Positions 1 through 10,540 of a stretch of 64,000 nucleotides of DNA are shown here, piece after piece. The notes under the pieces are model-generated. The model was not told the origin of the DNA and made no database searches. It saw nothing but the letters and a program-made list of their open reading frames with translations. Both the position numbers and the translations under genes were made by a program. The DNA is from Zonotrichia leucophrys gambelii (taxonomy: Eukaryota > Chordata > Aves > Passeriformes > Passerellidae): assembly GCF_028769735.1 (NCBI RefSeq), contig NC_088178.1, forward strand, positions 18,302,357 through 18,366,356. Reading direction: 5' to 3'. Within the stretch, counting starts at the first letter, position 1. Each line of letters opens with the position of its first letter.

Positions 1-1570
1 GAAATTTCCTTCACTCAAAAATGGAGGAGGTTTTTTTTGGCTCTAGAGCACCATTATAGCACCAAATTTTGTTTCTTCAAGTCATTGGTAAATCCACACT
101 CACAAGTCTTCATATTCTGCCTTTGAAAGAGCCAGCCAACCATAATTTGATCCCCAGATAAAATCCCGGAATGCTGCTAATTACTCCTATTGAAAATTAG
201 TACAGCTGAGACACAGCCCAGTGATCCAGAATCGCGTCCTCTGCGGCTCCTGTCAGAACCTGATTTCCATGGCGAGCTCTCCTGGCTCTGCAGAAGATGC
301 TGGCTGCCCTCTAGTGACAGAGACTCCTGCTGACGCACTGCTGCGGATGCAAACATGCTAATAAATACTGCCTTGTAGATCAATATGGAACAAGAGGTTT
401 GGATCGAAGGAAGGCAAAGAATCTTAAGTTTATTAGTGAGAGCACTGGGCTTGGAGGTATTAGGAAAAGAAGAATTCCAGGTTGACAGACACCCAACCAT
501 CAGTCGCAGTAATTTTTGAAGGTAAATTACTGTTTGATCAGCACTTCCTGAATCTTTAGAATTTCTTACATTTCTGTTATCAGCTGAAGAACCTATGATT
601 ATTATAAAAAGACCAGAATAAGGGTTCTGTATTGCAGAAAGAGTCACTCTGCTAAAAATATCTGACTTCCATGCACCCACTGACGTGAAATTTATTTTTT
701 GCAGTACTTTGTATATACGTGTGTGTTCATATGTATGTGTGTATCTGCAAGTGGTAACAGAGATGTTTTCATCCTTTACTAAGTGAAATCATAGCTTAAA
801 TTTTAAGGACAATTATGGAATTTGTTTTTGGAATAGTGAAGATGATATCAAATGCTAGAAATATTACCTGAAATCAAGAATGAAACCAAATATGTTGAGA
901 ATGATTAAAAAACTATATTGAATGTTTATATCAGAGAATTATCTTGTGATATGAGACAGCATATGCAATGATTTAATTCAGAACAAATACATTATTAAAG
1001 AATATTCTATATAAATACTCTGGAAACTAAAATTTTATCTGCTTGATTCCCAGAGGGAAAAATTACCACATTTCTGCATGATGATACATCTTATAATAAG
1101 AGACTTGTGGTTAAAACACAGAAGTTTTCTGTCTTCTGTCTGTGAGAATGTAAATGTATATTTCTGAAGTGCTGTGCATCTCATTTCATTGATGATTTCA
1201 TTTCTAGAATTTCTTTACTTTTTAAATTTTTATTTCAGTTGTGATCTTCTAGGATCTGAAATTTGTCCTCTTTAACTGATCTCTGCACTCTCTTGCACTG
1301 AGAAAATATTATCACATCACCTACCTTACCCTCACTTATTCAACCTAAACATTTACCTCTTTCCTGTTCAGCAATCTTATTCCTCTGTGCCATTATGTTT
1401 GTTGTTAATCTGCTTTGAGAAATGACATCATAGACTTTTAAAATCTACAAAGTCTTTCATCCTAAATTTGCTCAAACCTGATACCAAACCTGAAGGCCAA
1501 ATCTGCAATTCAGGTTGGCATCTCATATCACAAACGGGAAATCATATTGACTCTCACTCAGGAGTAAGTG

Positions 1571-1610
1571 CTGTTTAGGAAAGCCATTAAGCACATGCTT
1601 AATTCACATT
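1571..1610. repeat. fragment of fossil palindromic repeat family
   Basis: The segment has an AGGAAAG word followed by TTAAGCACATGCTTAA. This is the same arm seen at 28036-28076, 40494-40637 and 55831-55910. TTAAGCACATGCTTAA is nearly self-complementary. I recognise this sequence type as recurrent in sauropsid genomes but cannot name the family with certainty. Confidence 0.5.
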
Positions 1611-1774
1611 GTAATGTCATACTGCCAAAGAGTATAGCCTTTGTAACAAAGAGAGTAATCTTTCTATTTAAATTAAATAACACGACATAGTGACTCTGCC
1701 AGATTTGCTGTCCTCAGGAAAATAGAGGAAAAACACTTTCTTGTTTACAGCAGCACTTACTATAGGATGAAGGG

Positions 1775-1796
1775 TTCCATTGGCTTCAATGGGATT
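1775..1796. repeat. short near-palindrome resembling the centre of the fossil family
   Basis: The words CCATTG and CAATGG face each other across a short spacer. This resembles the centre I recall for old interspersed elements in reptile and bird genomes. It lies about 165 bp from the arm-like segment at 1571-1610, so the two could be remains of one element. The match is short. Confidence 0.35.
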
Positions 1797-2029
1797 AAAA
1801 TATTGAAAATTTTTTCACAAATTATAGATGCTTCCTGAAGTAGGACTCAAGGAAAGATGAACAAAAATCTTTTCCTTCTCCCCTGGTGTATGTATATTTT
1901 TTCATATTCCCATGGCAGTTTAAGTCTAACTTCAGATATGTTGTTACTGAAAAGTAAAAAAGAGAAGTACTTACATTTGGAAAAATCATCATTTTGAATG
2001 ATTTAGTTTTGTACATAGGAAGGATATAG

Positions 2030-2082
2030 AATCTTAGAGTCATAGAATGTCCTGAGTTGGAAGAGACTCCCAAGGCTCATGG
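2030..2082 (-). mobile_element. CR1 LINE 3' tail, short fragment
   Basis: Read on the minus strand this ends in the CR1 signature: a TTCCAACTCAGGA-like block followed by ATTCTATGA. Only about 50 bp remain, so the copy is severely 5' truncated or was cut by the neighbouring insertion. A second, longer CR1 of the same orientation begins directly beside it with its own CATAGAAT tail, so these are two separate 3' ends rather than one element. Confidence 0.75.
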
Positions 2083-2405
2083 AACCATAGAATATATATC
2101 TCAGGTTGGAAGGGACCCATAAGGATCATTGAGTTCAATTCCTGGCCCTGTGCAGGAGAACCACGCCATGTGCCTTGAGAGCATTGTTCAAACTCTCCTT
2201 GACCTCTGGCAGGCTGGTGCCATGGGCACCACTTCCCTGGGCAGCCTGTTCCAGAGCCCAACCACCCTCTGGGCGAAGAACCTATTTCCAATGTCCAGCC
2301 CAAACCTTTCCTGAAACATCCTCAGGCCATTCCTCAAGCCCTGTCCCTGGTCACCACAGAGAAGAAATCAGTGGTCTCTGCTGAGAAGAGATCAGTGTCC
2401 TTCCT
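2083..2405 (-). mobile_element. CR1 LINE 3' fragment, minus strand
   Basis: CR1 is the main LINE family of birds; it spreads by target-primed reverse transcription and is usually 5' truncated. On the plus strand this copy starts with CATAGAAT (inverted tail octamer), then GGTTGGAAGGGACCC, then the stretch typical of CR1 3' ends: AGCCTGTTCCAGAGCCCAACC, GAAGAACC and CACAGAGAAGA. The 3' end is therefore at the low coordinate. Near 2360-2400 an AGAAGAAATCAGTG-like unit occurs twice, a local duplication. The limit near 2405 is approximate; sequence to 2440 could be further decayed CR1. Open frames here (2040-2303 minus, 2129-2384 plus) are incidental. Confidence 0.9.
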
Positions 2406-2440
2406 ATCTTCCGAAAGGCTCGCTGCTGTGCCTTTGCTTT

Positions 2441-2939
2441 CGTCCTGGTTTCAGCTGGGATAGAATTAATTCTCTTCCTAGCAGCTCATACAGTGCTGTA
2501 GTTTGGGTTTAGGATGAGAATAGTGTTGCCAACACAGGGATGATTTAGTCATGGCTGAGCAGTGTTTACTAAGGACTTTGCAGCTCTTCTGACCACCCCA
2601 ACAGCAAGCAGGCTGGGGGTTCTGAGAGGCTGGGGAGGGACACAGCTGACTCAGCTGGCCAAAGCTATTTTCTATACCATATAACGTACACAGTTTATAA
2701 ACCGGGGCAAAGCTGGCAGAGGCCTCTGCTCAGGAGCTGTCTTGGCATGGGTTGGTAGGTGTGAAAAATTGCATTGGACAATATGCTGTTTTGTATATTC
2801 GGTTTCAATTTCTATTATTACTGTTATTATTATTCTACTACTTTCATTTTCTCTCCTTTTAAACCATCTTTATCTCAACCCATTAACTGTACTTTATTCC
2901 TGCATGGTTTTTAGCTGCCTGCCATGCTAAGCCACAACA
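2441..2939 (+). mobile_element. solo LTR of an avian endogenous retrovirus
   Basis: About 499 bp. It begins with a TCCTGGTTTCAGCTGGGAT block, where the usual leading TG reads CG, and ends in CCACAACA. I recognise it as an LTR type very common in bird, especially passerine, genomes. A TATA-like TTTATAA lies at 2694-2700, followed by a T/A-rich section and a TTTATCTCAACCC motif near 2870-2882. No gag, pol or env sequence flanks it on either side, so it is a solo LTR left by LTR-LTR recombination. I see no matching target-site duplication (GCTTT before, AGAAA after). I favour the ERVL class from memory but cannot prove it. The 62-codon frame at 2742-2930 lies inside the LTR and is not a gene. 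Confidence 0.8.
2694..2700 (+). promoter_or_regulatory. TATA-like box in the solo LTR
   Basis: TTTATAA sits in the middle of the LTR, about 250 bp from its 5' end. This is where the U3 promoter of this LTR type is expected. The element is diverged, and nothing in the sequence shows it is still active. Confidence 0.45.
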
Positions 2940-5900
2940 AGAAATCGTGTGAGAGACCTTTAAAAAGGGAAACTAAACCTAAGCCACTTTTTGTGTGCTA
3001 TGGTGGGATAGATCCTTTGTTTAAAATCATTCTGAGGGATGAAGGGGAACACATTCATCTGAATTTTATTCCCCTCCAGAAGTTAATGAACCTGTACATT
3101 AATTTCTCATGAAATACTTTCATAAAAAACATTTTGAGATTCAAGCATCTTTGTTTTGTTCATTTTGCTGAACTCTTATATCTTTATTTTATGGGCTCTG
3201 CATCGGAAGCAATAGTATATTGTGTTACACCAGCTGCCTCTCTGGCTTTAGATCTGTCTTGTGGCTTTCCCTGATAATCTTTCCAAGTAACAAACTATGG
3301 ATCCAGGTGCTGAGACATTTAAATAGGTAAATTTTACCCTCTGAAGTTCTTGCCAAACCAAGGAAAACATATGCACCATTAATATAATAGTTCTATGTAA
3401 AAATGCCTTGCAGAAGAATCTGCTTATGGAAACCATAGTGACCTCAGATGTGGGTCAAGCTGTGCAAGATATCCCTAAAAAGTCTCTGTCACTGAAACAG
3501 GAGTGTGCTGTCCCCCACAGTGTTCCTCTTCCTCACTCCTCCACGGTATTTCCCTGACCCTTTCCTGCAGTGACTCCATTTGGATACTTGGCATTCCAGT
3601 AAAGGACAAACAGGCACATTTCCATCAAGTTAGTGATCTGCATTTCACTGAGATTAGTGACCTCATTCTGAAGGGCCAGGTGAGCACCACAGCCACCACA
3701 AACCAGGGAAACTCCAAGGAGAAGACAGGAAAGGGAAAAAAGGCTTTTCTCTTTTAGTGACTATATCGTGTCTGCCATCTCATGCAACTTAATTCCAAAG
3801 GTACTTCATGGTAAGTCATTTCCATATGTTAGATTATTTTGCTCTAGTTTTGGTTTTGGGGTGGTTTTTTGCTTTTTTTTTCGTTTCCCACTCTAATAAA
3901 CTCACTTGCAATGCTTAAATTTTTTATACAAGTATGCCATTTCAACAATGTCAGAAAGTTTAAATAAGTCAATTTTTGTGAGCAGTTGCAGAAAGTGGAA
4001 AAGATGGATGGAACATCATTCTGGCAATACAAGACAATATCTAGGGTCAGATGATCACACTGGTGAGGAATATGGCAATAACCACGCCATCCAGGACCCC
4101 CACATTCCCTGCTGTAATTCCAGATATGATCAGTGCTCATTTTGCTGTAGTGCCATTCTCTTGATCCCAGTTCCCGCATTATAAAATCTCAGAAACTGCT
4201 ATGAAACAGCTCCCGATTTAGATCTTTGTCAAAGGGACTGTCGCTTTGTACCACAACTACAATTGTAACCCCACTGATCTCTAAGTGCTACAGAGATATG
4301 GATGTTTAATCAAGATGATCAGCATTGAAAGCATAACATTTTGAAATATTAGGTGGTTTGTGTATAGAGTGTCTTTCTAATGGGGTGTGTAAATTTCATT
4401 CTTTGCCTTGGACCTTGTTTTTACAGGATTTTGGGGGATTTTTGTAATAAAGTAAATTTCCAGCAATTTCTTCTGATGTCATCATCAGTTATTATCACCT
4501 GGCTGGATGTGTAACATAACATCTCTTCCAACCAAGTAAACACATCTACAGAGCAATTTATCAATGCAGCTGCCTTGAGATATGTCCCAGGCATTCTATT
4601 TTAGACTAATCCTGCCCTTTCAGATGTGTTCCATAAAGTTTATGGATGGATCATATCTGCTCCTGCATTGACCTGTTTATTTTAGCACTTCAGAACCAGG
4701 GAGACTTCTGCTTACATCACCATGAGCGCTTTATGTATTGCTGCATCCGGGAAAGACATTTTGAAGAATTAATACTTAAAAACTGTAGACAAGACTTTGA
4801 AGAATGAACTCACAAGAATGGTGTCAGTAGTAGAGAGGAGCCAATACTAAAAATTCCTGTGGAAAAGAAAAAAGGGTAGAGAAATTACAGCCTGCAGAAA
4901 GACAAAGAAGATCAATATGTTTATTATCAATTAATCAATTTGCTAATCCAGGTAGCATTCTGCATCTGGAGGATGTTGAGGGTAAAAGGAGGTGAATGGG
5001 TTGATATTCTTTTTTTAATAAGAGGAAATCAGTATACTAATCAAATATCAGATGAGAGATGATAAGTAGAGAAGAGAGTCTACATAATGTATGGTTCTAA
5101 ATTGGTTTCCTAAAATACCCATGTTAATGATGAAGGAACTCATTCTAAATTAGTGTATATTGGCATCATTTAATATAACTGCCATAACTTAACTTGCACC
5201 AGCTGGAAAATCGGCTTAGCATATCCAAAGATAACACTAGGGTAGAATTGCCCATTTTTCTCAGTGATGCTTGTTCCATATGGATAACTGCAAATTTATA
5301 CAGGTTTTAAGTAAAATCAAACTCATAGTGAGGATAGTTGGGAATGGTATGGGAGCCTGGTGAAGCTTTCCCTAGCTTGGACTACAGAACGAGGTCTGCC
5401 TCTGCTTCTGCTCAGGAACAGATTCCTCACTGGCAGGACAACAGAGCTATTGCAGCTGAAGGCCACGCTTTAACAGGGACGAATGAATCCCCACTGCAGC
5501 ACATCCTGGTGCTCCTATTGCTATATTGTCTAAAGCATCTAATCCAGACACATCATAGATATGCTTTTGAATTGTTTGAGTTTAATAAGGCTCCTCAGGC
5601 AAAACAGTTTACACCAGAGTTCTTATATTTTACAGAGAACAATTTGGAACATGCCACAACAACAACCACTAAATACATGTCACATTCTTTGTGCTCCATA
5701 CGTAACTCAAACATTCTTATTAGTTCATTAAAGCATAATTTTTATCAAAGATTGAAGCTTGTGATTAATGTAGAACTTTTTGTAGTGAGTTGAAATAATA
5801 TTCATGACATTTAAAAATATTAAAACCTTTAAAAAATATTTATAGAAGATTCTCATTTTTTGATCATGAATATTCCCAGTCTCAGAGTCAAATTGGCTTC

Positions 5901-8474
5901 GATGACATATGGGGTAGTGAAGTAAGGATGGGAGAAATGAACAGACTCCTTATTGGGTATACAGGGAAATAAATAAAATTATTTCTAGATACAGGAATTA
6001 ATAAAGGAAAACAGCAGATGTGAAGGACTAAATGCCTCCATTTTTCTGTTATTCTCATATCAACTACTCATTCTTATGAAAACCTTCTGAATATTCTGAT
6101 ATGACTGGAATTTTCCATAGTATATCAGTTAAATTTTCTGTGCACTAGAAAGCCAGTTATTTATTCATGCACTGGGCAATTTAATATTGCTTTCCAAATT
6201 GTTTAGCTTCTGCTAAACACATTAATTTAATTGTGTAAAATAAACTTCTTTGTGACTAACATTTTTGAAGGTTCTCCTTCTTCAGCTGTCATACTCTAAG
6301 TATTCACCACTATAGGATGTTCATGCAAGAAGAAATTTTTGACAGGTAGATATATATCTGAAAAAATATCATAGTTATTTTATTGCAATCAAACCTACAA
6401 GTTTTTTTAAAGAAAACAATTCCAGTAATTTAATTACTAAGTTCCAATTTTTATAACTTTCCCATTTTGAAATAAATTTATCATAGATAATGTGGAGATA
6501 ATCAGTGCTGAAAAATCATTCTTATTAAGGTTCAAATTGAAATAGGATCAAAGTGCAAAAGGAAAACAGAAATAATCAGGTAGCTCATTTCCTTCATTGA
6601 GGCTAACCACAAAATAAGTGGAATAGTTTAACTGAGTATCTACAATATATATGTGTATTCAGTTGTATGATGTAAATCGAAAGCTGAGTCTAGGAATTTT
6701 TTCACTAAGTGTGTAGAAATTTCATCAATGTTCTTGCTTGGTCTTGGATAAATATGGTTGCTTTTAACGCATCTCAGCATTGATTGAAATATTTGAAGGT
6801 CTGGTTTCCACATCCTATAGTTTAGCTATTTAAAACTTTTCTAAGCACCAGAATTCAATAATTTTATTTTTATTTCAAGGTGAAAGTATTAAGTATTGAA
6901 GATTTCAGATAGAAAACTACTACTTCTCACAGTAAATGTATGACAGTCAGAACATTACACCACACTATGTATTTTTTTTCACAGCCAGGGTATGCAAAAT
7001 ACATAACTTGACTTCTCATAATTCCACAAAGCAAAAATTATTCTTTCAGCCTGGATAGTATAGACCAGATCAAGTACTCAAGAATTATCAAAAGTTGTAT
7101 CTATCTGGTTTTTAGCGTCATCCTGATATTTCACATCCGAATCTTACAAGTATTTGAACATAGTCATTTATATTAATTTGGCCTCTTCCATTGGGCTTGT
7201 TGTAGTAGCACTTTTTATTCAATTGTGGGGGAAGAACAGAAGTAGACAATTATCATAAATGCTCTCATTATAGTACAAAATATTTTTCTTTTTACATAGG
7301 CTGGATTTTGACCATAGTGATGGAGAACCTGTAGAATTTTGTTGTAACTAATGAACTGTATAATGTTCAAACCCTAATGTATGTGAAACATGTTGTTTTC
7401 ACTTTATTAAGTTTAGTATTTTCTTATCTGTTCTTAAACTGTAGGTTCATTTGTCTAAACTTGCAATTTAAAAGTGGTGGCCTTGGGCCAAGTTCTCAGA
7501 CACTAGGAATTGTTACTGACATCAGCAAAGTTATGACAATTTATACTGACTAAGGGTCCATTTTCTTAAAATTACTGGGAAGCAAAATAATTAAAGTTTA
7601 GGCATGAAAGAAATAACTTATCTTTGGAATCATTTGCTGCTAGATGATATGGGCAAAACCAGATAGAGAGGTCTCTCTTGTGTGCAGTCAGAATACAGAG
7701 CACCAAAGGAAGTTGCTGATGGCTTGAACAGATGAGTGATATTGCTGCTGATAGGGAACCTGAAGACTTAATTGGTTTGCTGTAAACACTACAAACACGT
7801 TTGCATGCTTCCATTCACTTTGTGTGCTGTGTATTAGATAGATGGTATTCACACTGATAGCTGCAATTTAATTACAAGAAGTCTGTTCCTTATTCAATTT
7901 TAGTTGTGTCATCCCATAATGTTGGCTGTGAAGCATTGCAAGTCTCAATGCAGCATGTATCCTGATGTCAGAGAGATAATGCCACACAATGGCTCAATTT
8001 TGGTTATAAGGATTTTCATCCAGATTGGAATCAATGTTGTAAATGGTTATTAAATTCACACATTCTGGCTAACTGAAACAAAGTGAAAGGTCTGAGGAAG
8101 CACGTTATTTTTTATTGCAAAGAGCAATTGCAATGAGTAGTAAAATTGCTCACCATTGGTGAATCCATTAATATGAATAAACATATCAAACCTCACAGGA
8201 CTAAAGACCCTGCCCACAGGCTGTCTTCTGAGGCTTAATGAATTCACAGAATGAACAAATTGATTCAGTCTTTCCAGTTACTCAATTTACTACAGCTGCC
8301 AAACAAATGACTGGAGCAATACTCTGGGCTGCAGAGTGCAGGCTTGCTTCCTCCTAATCTGCTGCTAGGAATTGTCCACAGACTTTGCAAATGTCATTGC
8401 ACTTTCCTTTTTATGCTTTTTTGCAGTGCTAAACTTTCCAACCAACAGAGCCCACTTGAATGAGGACCACAATT

Positions 8475-8498
8475 AATCCACCCTTGTGAGGGTGGATT
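8475..8498. repeat. perfect 10-bp stem, 4-nt loop hairpin
   Basis: AATCCACCCT at 8475-8484 is exactly complementary to AGGGTGGATT at 8489-8498, with the loop TGTG between. The stem is half GC, which is stable for this AT-rich setting. No T-run follows that would suggest a terminator, and none is expected in animal DNA. Function unknown. Confidence 0.9.
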
Positions 8499-8821
8499 TG
8501 TCAAAAGATGTTAGAGAAAAAGCATGATGGGATGATATAAAAAACTGTGAGAGAAATTTAGGCATAAGTCTTATCCAAATATTTAACTATCTATATGGTT
8601 CATTAGACTTTCTACAATAAAGTATTTGGAAACAGAGGAGGACATTTTTAGGCACATTAATACGAAGTTCCTTAAGGGAAACAATGCTCCTGTCTGGAAT
8701 CTCAGAAGGAACACATGGATTCTAGGAGGGGAAACAACACAGCAGGTATTGGGGTGAATGTTATGGGCATGAGGTAGATAAGAAACTGCCAACTTAGAGA
8801 AAATAAATCTATAATATGGCT

Positions 8822-8847
8822 GAGAGTTACAGGAAGCTGTAACTCTC
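8822..8847. repeat. perfect 11-bp stem, 4-nt loop hairpin
   Basis: GAGAGTTACAG at 8822-8832 pairs exactly with CTGTAACTCTC at 8837-8847 around the loop GAAG. It lies about 320 bp from the hairpin at 8475-8498. The stem sequences differ, so they are not copies of one repeat. Function unknown. Confidence 0.9.
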
Positions 8848-9821
8848 TGGGACAAGATTATGAGTAGCATCAGCATCCTGGGGTGGGAAAGTGCTGTAAG
8901 TCTTTTGTCAGGTGAAATAAAACAAAGAGGGTCAGAGCACTAAAACCTCTTTAGTCTGGCCTTGATTATTCTGGATTAATATTCCTGCTGATTTGTGCCA
9001 CTGATTTAATAGCTAAAAATGGATATTTATTGAGTAGTTGATTAGAAGACTGGTTTGTAACAAATGGTTCTTAATCCACCCTTCAGTTTGATAGGTAGTC
9101 TTCTGTCCCTACAACATTGCAGAATGAAAAAGAAAAAGAAATCTTCAACCCTGCATTTTTATAAATGTCCCCTCAAGGTCTCAAGAGTATTTACTACACT
9201 CCATTCACCTCTCCATAGTGGAATGTATGTAAATGGTGCTTCTGACTTTCAGCATCATATTGAATTTACAAAAGAAATCTCAGTAAAATGCAGATTGATC
9301 ATGCTGCGAGTTTTAGGCAACCTAATTTCAATGAAATGCTTTACAAAATGTAGATGCTAGATGAGCAAGATAAAACAACTAAGGAATCCTGCTATTTGGG
9401 AAATTACTTTTTTTATGTTAAATGGTGGAAAGTGGTGAACTTAATAAAGTAAAAAGGAAGGGGACTATCAATGACTCCCTTCAAGGCAGTCTGCCAGACA
9501 GCCTTGGCCAGATTTCCACAGCACTACCTTCAGATTTTATTAAATTAAAATAAAACCTGTCATCTTGGTTTTCACTGGCACAGTCAAGTACACACTTTTT
9601 TACTTAGTTCCAACATCAGCCTGGCATTCCCAGCCAGCATTAATATTTCACTATATAAAATACATAGTTCTGTGTCATTTTTTACATATCTGGCAAACTA
9701 ACTGAAAAATGTTCCACTAAAAGTTAAAAGAGCAGTGTTACTAATTATTTGATCATGTCCACTCCTTTTCACTGTTCTCCCTCAGAGACCAAAGCATTTG
9801 AAAATGTAAATCAAAGAATCA

Positions 9822-9975
9822 AAGCAATCACAAATGGAAAATTCCCATTAGGTCATCTAATCCAATCCTCTAGTAGCACATAATTGTTTCCCATAATACA
9901 TTTTCCCCCATTTTGTTCAGTTTGGTTCCAGATACTTGGGAGCACTGCTTGCCTACATGCTTTATGAAAGCTGGA
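9822..9975 (-). mobile_element. old diverged CR1 LINE fragment, minus strand
   Basis: The plus strand has TTAGGTCATCTAATCCAATC, then a TTGTTTCCCATAATACATTTTCCCC block, then TTTTGTTCAGTTTGGTT. This is the order seen at the inverted 3' end of old CR1 subfamilies (CR1-X or CR1-Y type). It is much more diverged than the CR1 copies at 2083 and 36370 and has lost the tail octamers. The boundaries are approximate. Confidence 0.6.
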
Positions 9976-10019
9976 TGGGTAGAGTCAGACAGACCCAACA
10001 CCTCCTCTGAGGTCACCTC

Positions 10020-10540
10020 TTGCCTCTCCTAATTTGTCCTGGCAGTCGTAGCTGCGTAGGGCCTCATGCAGGGACTGGGAATTGACAAAATGGAAAGCAT
10101 AAGCTGCAGCTGCACACTCTCCCTCATCTTCCCACTGGGATTTTCCTTATGTAGAAGACTGAAATAATGCAAACCAGAGCTACTTCACAAGCTAATGGGA
10201 GCAGCTTTATCACCAGGCTCCTCTGCTGCTGTCAGAGGCCTCAGCCATGAGTCTGGCCTGGAGGACTCCTGTCTGGGTGCTGAGGGATGAAAGCTCCTGC
10301 TGGATAGATTCCCCCATCCGTCACGGCACTGTCTGACACAGGCCTCAGGAGCGAGAGAGCCCAGCAGCTGCCAGTGATTTATGTTATCTCCTGCCTCACT
10401 TCCAGGGCCTTGGACAGCCCCTGGCAGGAATGGCTCCACTGGGGAACGTGGTTTGCCTGGAGGAGCAGGAGCTCAGAGTGCAGCAGGAGCTCAGAGCGCA
10501 GCAGTGAGTTAGGCTCCTTCCCTGGGGAACATATGACACA
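10020..10540. other. GC-rich patch with 18-bp tandem duplication
   Basis: Composition rises sharply above the surrounding AT-rich DNA. Both strands stay open for moderate lengths: minus 10185-10439, 84 codons, and plus 10374-10826, 150 codons. This is a usual effect of GC-rich sequence having fewer stops. No domain is recognisable. A GTGAGT donor-like word occurs at 10503, but no matching acceptor and frame could be established. It could be a decayed exon, an old repeat, or a patch enriched by GC-biased gene conversion. Confidence 0.5.
10465..10500. repeat. 18-bp unit tandemly duplicated
   Basis: GCAGGAGCTCAGAGTGCA is followed directly by the same 18-mer with one T-to-C change. The unit is a multiple of three, so it does not shift any frame through it. 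It lies in the GC-rich patch at 10020-10540. Confidence 0.9.

Larger units (their letters stand above)
1..2029. other. AT-rich noncoding stretch, no gene seen
   Basis: All six frames are broken by frequent stops. The longest open frame, 167 codons on the minus strand at 177-680, has no recognisable domain. A degenerate TG-rich patch lies at about 712-745. Two short segments (1571-1610 and 1775-1796) resemble the fossil palindromic family described at 40494-40637. The rest looks like unique intergenic or intronic DNA. Confidence 0.75.
2940..9821. other. AT-rich noncoding stretch, no gene seen
   Basis: This 6.9-kb stretch has no recognisable gene. The longest frame is 151 codons at 5338-5793 on the plus strand; it has no domain, no supporting splice context and a composition that drifts along its length. 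Two compact hairpins at 8475-8498 and 8822-8847 are listed separately. No transposon remnants are clear enough to name. Confidence 0.7.

Noticed and set aside
2441..2939. possible full endogenous provirus
   Set aside because: Only one LTR is present and no retroviral coding sequence lies on either side; it is a solo LTR.
5338..5793. 151-codon plus-strand open frame
   Set aside because: No domain, no promoter or splice context, and composition changes along it. Length is near chance expectation.
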